From contig NZ_CP058306.1 in NCBI RefSeq assembly GCF_013389595.1, positions 682,001 through 746,000 of the forward strand: DNA of 64,000 bases, written 5' to 3'. The notes below the pieces were generated by a model. The model made no database searches and was not told the DNA's origin. It saw only the letters and a list, made by a program, of their open reading frames with translations. Origin of the DNA: Flavobacterium sp. I3-2 (GTDB lineage Bacteria; Bacteroidota; Bacteroidia; Flavobacteriales; Flavobacteriaceae). Shown here piece after piece: positions 37,584-43,911 of this stretch. Position 1 is the stretch's first letter. Every line of letters starts with the position of its first letter. The position numbers and the translations under genes were made by a program.

Positions 37584-38066
37584 TCAGTCTACAATTGCAG
37601 GAGTAAAAACCATTCCTCCAAACGTATCGCCTGTAGCACCACCAATATTATTAGTACCATAAACAGCATTCAATAGCGCTTTTATTTTGGTAATATCTGA
37701 ATTTTGAGTTCCAATCACAGCGTCTAAATCAGCTTGATTTATAATTCTAATCCATTTACCAGTTGTACTAGCAATTGAACCTGTATTCTGCCAATAATAG
37801 AACCCAGGCTTTACTTCTTTTCCTGCTGTAGTTCCGACAGCTATATTGTAAACTAACAAACTATTCTCTTGAACAACACTTGCTTTCAAAACTGTTTCTG
37901 TGTCAGCTAATGTAACCCTAGGAATCAACACCCCTTTAGAATTATTGTCTTCTGTAAGCACTTCTAACATTGCAGATGGACTTGGACTTGGAGTTCCAAT
38001 TCCAACTTGAGCATTTGAAAAATAAACCGAACCTAATAAGGTCGCTAATAATGTAATCTTTTTCAT
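37584..38066 (-). CDS. N-terminal fragment of the interrupted VGIGT-type gene
   Basis: The 160-residue product that would actually be made if the TGA is real. It has a complete signal peptide and the VGIGTPSPSPSAMLEV...KGVLIPRV motif, HGFYYWQ-like segment (PGFYYWQN) and GKWIRI, but stops just after GGMVFTPAIVD. It resembles the first 110 residues of the 231-aa neighbour. Confidence 0.6.
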   Translation of the reverse strand: MKKITLLATLLGSVYFSNAQVGIGTPSPSPSAMLEVLTEDNNSKGVLIPRVTLADTETVLKASVVQENSLLVYNIAVGTTAGKEVKPGFYYWQNTGSIASTTGKWIRIINQADLDAVIGTQNSDITKIKALLNAVYGTNNIGGATGDTFGGMVFTPAIVD

Positions 38067-38133
38067 ATTTTCTATGTATTTTAGTTATTTAAGACAATAT
38101 TAAGAAAAACTTTCTAAAAAAAACAATTATTAA

Positions 38134-38141
38134 CAAAAATA
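38134..38141 (-). promoter_or_regulatory. -7 box of the PorP/SprF operon promoter
   Basis: TATTTTTG on the minus strand, about 68 bp upstream of the ATG at 38066. No TTTG at the usual -33 spacing. Confidence 0.45.
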
Positions 38142-38335
38142 ATTACACAAAATTAAACTAATAGAGTAAAAAATACAATAAAATCAAAAAAAATGCATTT
38201 TTATTAAAAATCAGTTAACAAAAACAATAAAAAAAAACTTTTTATTACTAAAAATATTCTAAAAAAAAACACATTAAGCATTAAAATATAATAAATATTT
38301 ACTTTTTTAATTAAAAAATAAATAGATACAAAAAA

Positions 38336-38358
38336 AACCAGTCTATTGTAGACTGGTT
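38336..38358 (-). terminator. Rho-independent terminator of the 38380-39360 gene
   Basis: AACCAGTCTA and TAGACTGGTT are perfect 10-bp arms around a 3-base loop, followed by eight T on the minus strand. It separates this gene from the PorP/SprF operon. Confidence 0.9.
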
Positions 38359-38379
38359 CATTTAAAAAATTAGATTTAA

Positions 38380-39360
38380 TTATTTTAAGAAATACCTAAC
38401 ATTTATATTCGAAACTTTAGAAGAGTCTGAATTCATAATTTTATATTTCAAAACACCTGTTTTCGAAATTTCCAAAATTTCAATCTCTTGATCATTGAAA
38501 AAAGTCACCTGATATTCAAAATTCAGATTTGACAATTTTACTTCAGAAGGCACCTTTGAACTACTAACAACCAAATTAGCAAAATTCTTCTCATAATAAT
38601 CAAATAAATCAAAATACAGAACTCTACCATTTCTTGCAGAAATAGTTAATTCGACATTAGGCGCAATAAAAAAACCTGTCATCAATTTTGGTATTTGGTT
38701 TTGACTTTGCAACTCAAATATCTCTACCTTATTTTTTTCTGACATAATCACATCATCATCTTGATTATTGAAATTCTCATCCAACATAGTAGCATCATTA
38801 AAAAACATTGCATCAGCATTAGCAACATTAATTTTTTTTGATGAGTTCAAATTATCTTTGTCATTCAAAGCTACAGGTAAAACATCTACAACTTCATCAA
38901 TTTTAGCTTTTGATTTATCAATAATAGGAATTAATTCTGCCTGAGCAATATTTTGAATAACATTCAAATTAGTTTTATAAATCAATTCAGAAACTAAATA
39001 AGATTCCAACAACTCAACTTTATAAGAATATACCGTTCCAACTGAATCTTTAATTTGTAATTCCTTACGATTGGATTTATCAACTTTAAAATACAATGGT
39101 GATTTTTTTTCTACCAAAAAAATCTCCTTATCATTTATAACTTTATACCACGTATTCTCAATCCATAAATAATAACCTAAATCAATTGATTTTGAAGAAT
39201 CAATCGAAAAATTATATCCGAAATCATAATTTTCATTTGTTGTCAAGTTATTTAAGTCAGAAATATTTAATTCATAAACATTGTAAAAGTCAAAATTATT
39301 TTGAGCATAAACATTCACAAAAAACAATATCAATACAGTAGAAATTAAATCTTTTATCAT
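38380..39360 (-). CDS. Secreted hypothetical protein
   Basis: 326 residues with a signal peptide (LISTVLILFFVNVYAQ, cleaved near residue 20). I recognise no domain. It looks like two beta-rich segments (about 25-115 and 225-326) joined by an acidic, Asn/Asp-rich linker (about 150-225). The C-terminus ends NINVRYFLK and lacks a T9SS sorting domain, so a periplasmic or outer-membrane-associated location is likely. It is monocistronic, with its own TAACTTTG box (39383-39390) and strong terminator. Function unknown. Confidence 0.75.
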   Translation of the reverse strand: MIKDLISTVLILFFVNVYAQNNFDFYNVYELNISDLNNLTTNENYDFGYNFSIDSSKSIDLGYYLWIENTWYKVINDKEIFLVEKKSPLYFKVDKSNRKELQIKDSVGTVYSYKVELLESYLVSELIYKTNLNVIQNIAQAELIPIIDKSKAKIDEVVDVLPVALNDKDNLNSSKKINVANADAMFFNDATMLDENFNNQDDDVIMSEKNKVEIFELQSQNQIPKLMTGFFIAPNVELTISARNGRVLYFDLFDYYEKNFANLVVSSSKVPSEVKLSNLNFEYQVTFFNDQEIEILEISKTGVLKYKIMNSDSSKVSNINVRYFLK

Positions 39361-39382
39361 AACCTACTTAATTTTAAAGACA

Positions 39383-39390
39383 CAAAGTTA
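39383..39390 (-). promoter_or_regulatory. -7 box upstream of the 326-aa secreted protein
   Basis: TAACTTTG on the minus strand, 22 bp upstream of the ATG at 39360, in the 85-bp divergent region shared with the enoyl-CoA hydratase-like gene. No clear -33 element. Confidence 0.5.
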
Positions 39391-39445
39391 AATAATTAAA
39401 CATTAATTTTAAAATGATTAAATTCGTCGCATTAAACAACACAAA

Positions 39446-40207
39446 ATGCAAACAACAGGCACTATAAATACAACACTTACAGGGAAAATTGCGACCATAA
39501 CTTTTTATCATCCTGCTAGCAATTCATTTCCAAGCGAACAATTACAAGCTTTAACAAATGCAATAAACGAATTAAATTCTAACAAAGAAATCACATTAAT
39601 CATACTTGCTAGCGAAGGCGAAAAAGCATTTTGTGCAGGTGCATCTTTTGACGAACTATTACAAATCAATAATTTAGAAAACGGAACAAAGTTTTTCAGC
39701 GGTTTTGCAAATGTGATAAACGCCATGAGAACTTCAAACAAATTAATAATCGGACGAGTACAAGGAAAAACCGTAGGCGGAGGCGTTGGCTTAGCAGCAG
39801 CGTGCGATTATTGTTTTGCAACAGAAAATGCTTCAATTAAACTTTCGGAACTAGCAATCGGAATTGGACCTTTTGTTATTGAGCCGGCAGTTACAAGAAA
39901 AATTGGATTTCCTGCTATGAGCGAAATGACTTTAGAAGCCGAAACGTGGAAATCTGCAAAATGGGCTAAAGAAAACAAATTATTCACTCAAGTATTCTCT
40001 ACCATTCAAGAAATGGACAAAGAAATTGAAAAATTCTCAACAAGGTTATCAAACTACAACCCAGAAGCCTTACTTGAAATGAAAAAAGTTTTATGGAAAG
40101 ACACTGAACATTGGACAGAATTACTAAAAGAACGCGCTGGAATTTCTGGCAAATTAGTTTTGTCCGATTTTACAGTTAAGGCTTTAAACGCTTTCAAAAA
40201 CAAATAA
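39446..40207 (+). CDS. Enoyl-CoA hydratase/isomerase family protein
   Basis: 253 residues of the crotonase fold. The two oxyanion-hole segments are clear: AFCAGASFDELLQ (about 61-73) and GKTVGGGVGLAAACDYCFA (about 106-124). The catalytic region has LSELAIGIGPFVIEPAV. Members hydrate or isomerise acyl-CoA esters, for example methylglutaconyl-CoA in leucine breakdown or enoyl-CoA in beta-oxidation; the sequence does not decide the substrate. Cytoplasmic. The gene stands alone between a divergent secreted hypothetical and a strong terminator. Confidence 0.88.
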   Translation: MQTTGTINTTLTGKIATITFYHPASNSFPSEQLQALTNAINELNSNKEITLIILASEGEKAFCAGASFDELLQINNLENGTKFFSGFANVINAMRTSNKLIIGRVQGKTVGGGVGLAAACDYCFATENASIKLSELAIGIGPFVIEPAVTRKIGFPAMSEMTLEAETWKSAKWAKENKLFTQVFSTIQEMDKEIEKFSTRLSNYNPEALLEMKKVLWKDTEHWTELLKERAGISGKLVLSDFTVKALNAFKNK

Positions 40208-40211
40208 AAAC

Positions 40212-40237
40212 AAAAGCATCTTCGAAAAGATGCTTTT
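40212..40237 (+). terminator. Rho-independent terminator after the enoyl-CoA hydratase-like gene
   Basis: AAAAGCATCTT pairs with AAGATGCTTTT around CGAA, followed by T residues. Only 5 bp beyond the stop codon. Confidence 0.9.
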
Positions 40238-40273
40238 TTAATTAGCTTTAAGAATTTGTTCGGCATATTTTAT

Positions 40274-40281
40274 TAATTTTG
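40274..40281 (+). promoter_or_regulatory. -7 box of the queD-lpxH promoter
   Basis: TAATTTTG matches TAnnTTTG, 17 bp upstream of the queD ATG. TTTG at 40255-40258 lies only 15 bases further upstream, shorter than the usual spacing. Confidence 0.5.
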
Positions 40282-40298
40282 CGTAAATTTTTACAACA

Positions 40299-40751
40299 AT
40301 GAGCAATATTAGAATCACCAAACAATTCACGTTCGAAACAGGTCATGCTTTATATGGATATGATGGCAAATGCAGAAACGTACACGGACACAGTTACAAA
40401 CTTTCTGTTACTGTAATTGGATCTCCGATTGAAGATTCGAATAATGTAAAATTTGGAATGGTCATAGACTTTAGCGATTTAAAAAAAATTGTTAGAGAAG
40501 AAATCGTCGAAGTTTTTGATCACGCAACTGTTTTTAACAAAAACACACCGCATGTTGAACTAGCAAAAGAACTGGAAGAAAGAGGTCATCATGTAATTTT
40601 GGTAGATTACCAACCAACAAGCGAAAATATGGTAATTGATTTTGCTCAAAAAATTAAAAATCGTTTACCCCAAAACATCAAATTATTTTCTTTGCGTTTA
40701 CAAGAAACCGAAAGTTCTTATGCAGAATGGTATCAATCTGATAATTTATAA
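40299..40751 (+). CDS. queD: 6-pyruvoyl-tetrahydropterin synthase family, probable 6-carboxytetrahydropterin synthase QueD
   Basis: 150 residues. The zinc-binding histidines are H16 (FETGHALYG), H29 and H31 (NVHGHSY); C25 in GKCRNVHGH is the expected catalytic cysteine. MVIDFSDLKKIV, FDHATVFN, PTSENMVIDFA and LQETESSYAEW complete the family pattern, with the catalytic Asp/His pair in DHA. QueD converts 7,8-dihydroneopterin triphosphate to 6-carboxytetrahydropterin in queuosine precursor synthesis. A role in tetrahydrobiopterin synthesis cannot be ruled out without neighbours from that pathway. It is in an operon with lpxH (3-bp gap). Confidence 0.88.
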   Translation: MSNIRITKQFTFETGHALYGYDGKCRNVHGHSYKLSVTVIGSPIEDSNNVKFGMVIDFSDLKKIVREEIVEVFDHATVFNKNTPHVELAKELEERGHHVILVDYQPTSENMVIDFAQKIKNRLPQNIKLFSLRLQETESSYAEWYQSDNL

Positions 40752-40754
40752 GAA

Positions 40755-41561
40755 TTGAAATTAAATATTCCTACAGATAAAAAAGTATATTTTACATCGG
40801 ATCATCATTTCGGTGCACCAACGCGTGAACAAAGTTTACCTCGCGAAAAGAAATTTTTAGAATGGTTAAAATTAATCGAAAAAGATGCCGCTGCTTTATT
40901 TATCGTAGGAGATTTATTTGATTTTTGGTTTGAATATAATACAGTTGTTCCAAAAGGATTTGTTCGTATTCTAGGTAAATTAGCCGAAATGCGAGACAAC
41001 GGAATTGAAATTTTCTTTTTTGTAGGAAATCATGATTTATGGATGAAAGATTATTTCCAAACAGAACTAAACATCCCTGTTTATCACGAACCAAAAGAAT
41101 TTGAATTCTTTGGAAAAAAGTTTTTTATTGGACATGGTGATGGTTTAGGTCCAGGAGATTTTGGCTACAAAAGAATGAAACGCGTTTTTACCAACCCGTT
41201 TTCAAAATGGCTATTCCGTTGGTTACACCCAGATTTAGGAGTTAAACTAGCTCAATATCTATCTGTAAAAAACAAATTAATTTCTGGAGATGAAGACGCT
41301 AAATATCTTGGCGAAGATAAAGAATGGCTAATTCTTTATACAAAGAAAAAAATGCAAACTCATCCAAACGACTATTTTATTTTTGGACATCGACACTTAC
41401 CAATGACCTTAAACATTGAGAACAAAACAACTTATGTAAATTTAGGCGATTGGATTCAATATTTCACTTACGGTGTTATAACTTTTAACGGAATATTTGA
41501 ATTAATGACTTTTCGAGATGATAAATCTACAGAGCAATTTAAAAGTAAAATCCAATCGTGA
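40755..41561 (+). CDS. lpxH: UDP-2,3-diacylglucosamine diphosphatase
   Basis: 268 residues of the calcineurin-like phosphoesterase fold. The metal-binding set is complete: D16 and H18 (FTSDHHFGAP), D53 (VGDLFDFWFEY), N92-H93 (FVGNHDLWM), H127 (FIGHGDG), and H212/H214 (FGHRHLP). It hydrolyses UDP-2,3-diacylglucosamine to lipid X in lipid A synthesis at the inner membrane. The start is a TTG at 40755, 3 bp after the queD stop; no ATG lies before the first motif, so the start is well supported and translation is probably coupled. The 3' end overlaps the convergent HTTM gene by 94 bp. Confidence 0.9.
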   Translation: MKLNIPTDKKVYFTSDHHFGAPTREQSLPREKKFLEWLKLIEKDAAALFIVGDLFDFWFEYNTVVPKGFVRILGKLAEMRDNGIEIFFFVGNHDLWMKDYFQTELNIPVYHEPKEFEFFGKKFFIGHGDGLGPGDFGYKRMKRVFTNPFSKWLFRWLHPDLGVKLAQYLSVKNKLISGDEDAKYLGEDKEWLILYTKKKMQTHPNDYFIFGHRHLPMTLNIENKTTYVNLGDWIQYFTYGVITFNGIFELMTFRDDKSTEQFKSKIQS

Positions 41562-42844
41562 TGTTTAAGATGACTCCATTCTATTGTAGTTAAATCAACC
41601 TCAGGATCAATCAACTGACAACCCGGTTTACTATTTATAGAAACATAGCTCGAAGCAGCAAACACTGAAACATCTTTTCCTTCTTTTGCAAATTCACTCT
41701 TTATATATTGAGCTGCTTGCCAAATCATATCCGGCGTATTGATACGTGCTCGTTGTTTTTTATTATAAAACTCGTCCATCTTAAAAGGCAATTTTTCTCC
41801 AGTAGCTTTATCAACCACATGAAATCTAGCGTAACCCGAACGATTTCTAAGCATCATTCGCCAACTTAACCGATGACCTTCTTCCGTCCAAAGAACATCT
41901 CCCTTTATAAACCAATGACGAATTGGAAGTAAAACCTGAATGATTAAATAAGGTATAAAAAAGTACTGAAACACTTTTTTTGATTCTAAATCAACTACGG
42001 GTGTTGTCTCATCCAATGGTTGTTTTTTCTTAAAAAACACACGTCTGATTTGTTCAGGAGGAAAAAAGAAAACACATAAAGCTAATGCGAAATAAGGAAA
42101 AACGCCAATCTCTAAAGTTATGGAATTACTAATATGGAAAATCAACGATAAAACAACTGCAAAAATTCGAGTTCTTTTCCACAACAATGCAGGAACAATT
42201 AAACCATCAAAAGCAATTCCAACATAAGCAATAAACAGATGAAAATAATGATTTTGAAACAATTCGGTAAAAGCAGGAAACTTTTTCATACTTCGATACA
42301 TATTCCCAGTTACCGTTCCGTCTAACCAATCTGGATAGAATTTAGCAATCGTTGCATAAAAATACACACATGAAATTTGAATTATAAAAACCAACAAAAT
42401 CCAATTGGGCATATAATTTTTCTTAATCGAAGGATTCAATCTAGCATCTACTGAAGCAAATCTATTTGCAGGTAAAAAACTCATAATAATTCCAACCAAC
42501 ATCATCAAATAATAATGGTTGTTATAAGAAGTTTTTTGCATAAAATATACCATCGCCCACATAATGGTCATGGTAATAATACTAAATCGATATTTATAAC
42601 CAAAAGTAACCCCAAAAGCTAAAACTCCCATAATCGCAAAATGAACATACATATAATCTCCCATCAGATTTAAGAGAAACTCAAATCCAATAAAGGTAAA
42701 ATTTGTACGAGGTTCAACAAGATTACGAGTAACCCAACCTGTTGCAAGTGAACCAAAACTTTCAAAGGCAAATACAAGTCCAAAGAAAATTCTAAATAAA
42801 ATTAAAGGAGCGTTGTCAACCGACTTAAAAAGTTTTTGTGTCAT
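41468..42844 (-). CDS. HTTM / vitamin K-dependent gamma-carboxylase-like membrane protein
   Basis: 458 residues. The first two thirds carry about eight hydrophobic segments (e.g. FIGFEFLLNLMGDYMYVHFAIMGVLAFGVTF, FSIITMTIMWAMVYFM, NWILLVFIIQISCVYFYATIAKF, YFALALCVFFFP). Short motifs of the HTTM/VKGC family are visible: MQKTSYNNHYYLMML, YFYATIAKFYPDWLDG, FHISNSITLEIGVFPY. The C-terminal third (about 310-458) is soluble, with GHRLSWRMMLRNRSGYARF. Bacterial members are of unknown substrate; true glutamate carboxylation is unproven. It starts 4 bp after ribF, so both are co-transcribed, and it overlaps lpxH tail-to-tail by 94 bp. Confidence 0.85.
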   Translation of the reverse strand: MTQKLFKSVDNAPLILFRIFFGLVFAFESFGSLATGWVTRNLVEPRTNFTFIGFEFLLNLMGDYMYVHFAIMGVLAFGVTFGYKYRFSIITMTIMWAMVYFMQKTSYNNHYYLMMLVGIIMSFLPANRFASVDARLNPSIKKNYMPNWILLVFIIQISCVYFYATIAKFYPDWLDGTVTGNMYRSMKKFPAFTELFQNHYFHLFIAYVGIAFDGLIVPALLWKRTRIFAVVLSLIFHISNSITLEIGVFPYFALALCVFFFPPEQIRRVFFKKKQPLDETTPVVDLESKKVFQYFFIPYLIIQVLLPIRHWFIKGDVLWTEEGHRLSWRMMLRNRSGYARFHVVDKATGEKLPFKMDEFYNKKQRARINTPDMIWQAAQYIKSEFAKEGKDVSVFAASSYVSINSKPGCQLIDPEVDLTTIEWSHLKHHDWILLLNCSVDLSSRKVINSNIPLKVITP

Positions 42845-42848
42845 ATTA

Positions 42849-43772
42849 TTAAGTTATTAATTTTTGAGTCACTAATTTATCATTAGCTAAAGCTGATTTC
42901 AAATAATCTAAAGAATCAAATTTTTTTTGGTCCCGAATTTTATCAATAAAACCAATTGTTATTTGTTTGTCATAAATATCTTGATCAAAATCAAAAATAT
43001 TTATTTCTATAGTCAATGAATTTTCGCTAATTGTAGGATTCGTTCCGACATTGACCATTCCAAAATATTTTACTTCATCAACAATTGCATAAGCTGCATA
43101 AACTCCGATTGCAGGAATTAATTTATACTTTTCATCAACATAAACGTTTGCCGTCGGATAACCAATTGTTCTTCCTAATTGACGTCCTTTTTTAACTGTT
43201 CCGCTTAAGAAATATTCGTAACCTAAAAACTCGTTAGCTAATGAAATATTTCCTTGCTGTAATGCAGTTCTGATTTTAGTCGAACTTATGGAAACGTGAT
43301 TTACTTCTTCAGCCGAAATTTCTTCTACTTCAAAATTATATTTTTTACCAAACGCAATTAAATCATGAATATCTGCGGCTCTATTTTTTCCGAAGCGATG
43401 ATCGTATCCAATGATAATTTTTTTAACATTAAATATATCAACTAAAATCTGTTTAACAAAATCTTCTGGAGTTAATTGCGAAAATGAATTGTCGAATTTT
43501 TGAATAACCAAAAGATCTAAGCCAAGCTTATTTAGTAAATCTGCTTTTTCTTGAATTGTATTTAAAAGTTTTATATCAGAATCTTGTTCGAGAATCATTC
43601 TTGGGTGAGGAAAAAAAGTCAGCACTAAACTTTCCTCATCGGCATGATGAGCCGACTCAATTATTTTATTTAATATTGATTGATGTCCTAAATGAACTCC
43701 ATCAAATGTACCTAAAGTTAAAACCGTTTTTTTATTAGACGCAAAGTCAAAAATGGAATGAAAAATTTTCAA
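42849..43772 (-). CDS. ribF: Bifunctional riboflavin kinase / FAD synthetase
   Basis: 307 residues. The N-terminal FMN adenylyltransferase domain shows GTFDGVHLGH (21-30), the FDNSFSQLTPEDFV and GYDHRFGKNRAAD segments, and SISSTKIRTAL. The C-terminal riboflavin kinase domain starts around 180 with FLSGTVKKGRQLGRTIGYPTAN and continues to the IGFIDKIRDQKKFDSLDYLK region. The enzyme makes FMN and then FAD from riboflavin in the cytoplasm. The start codon is a TTG at 43770-43772; there is no in-frame ATG before GTFDGVHLGH. A TAAATTTG box (minus strand, 43790-43797) lies 17 bp upstream. It heads a two-gene operon with the HTTM gene. Confidence 0.94.
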   Translation of the reverse strand: MKIFHSIFDFASNKKTVLTLGTFDGVHLGHQSILNKIIESAHHADEESLVLTFFPHPRMILEQDSDIKLLNTIQEKADLLNKLGLDLLVIQKFDNSFSQLTPEDFVKQILVDIFNVKKIIIGYDHRFGKNRAADIHDLIAFGKKYNFEVEEISAEEVNHVSISSTKIRTALQQGNISLANEFLGYEYFLSGTVKKGRQLGRTIGYPTANVYVDEKYKLIPAIGVYAAYAIVDEVKYFGMVNVGTNPTISENSLTIEINIFDFDQDIYDKQITIGFIDKIRDQKKFDSLDYLKSALANDKLVTQKLIT

Positions 43773-43911
43773 AATAATAAGATTTTATGCAAATTTAGTT
43801 TTTTTGATCAAAAAAAAATCAGCTTTTAAAGATATATTTAACTAAACTCAACTTTATATTCTCTAAAAAAAAAGCTACTTTTACAAAATAGAATTCAACA
43901 AACATTACAAA

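Larger units (their letters stand above)
36378..38066 (-). pseudogene. VGIGT-type secreted protein gene interrupted by an in-frame TGA
   Basis: One frame runs from the ATG at 38066 to the stop at 36378 with a single TGA at 37584-37586. Codons on both sides are continuous: upstream ends GGMVFTPAIVD, downstream continues DDPSTPAVETTFNSPAKIEY with no other stop for 1.2 kb. The full product would be about 560 residues: signal peptide (VYFSNAQ), VGIGTPSPSPSAMLEV motif, then a long beta-rich C-terminal region. The distal part has no convincing start of its own. Possible readings are a recent nonsense mutation, a sequencing error, or stop-codon readthrough. It is the first gene of the PorP/SprF operon. 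Confidence 0.75.
38067..38379. other. AT-rich intergenic region with operon promoter and a terminator
   Basis: The side near 38067 should hold the promoter of the PorP/SprF operon; TATTTTTG on the minus strand (38134-38141) is a full -7 box about 68 bp before the ATG. The rest up to 38330 is almost pure A/T with no frame. A terminator for the 326-aa gene is at 38336-38358. Confidence 0.6.

Noticed and set aside
37564..37600. Selenocysteine or programmed recoding at the in-frame TGA
   Set aside because: No stable hairpin directly downstream of the TGA stands out, and selenoprotein families of this type are not known to me. A mutation or base error is simpler.
39508..39741. Minus-strand frames over the enoyl-CoA hydratase and queD genes (39508-39741, 40054-40266, 40805-40999)
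   Set aside because: Opposite-strand shadows of well-supported genes with no promoter or ribosome-binding context.
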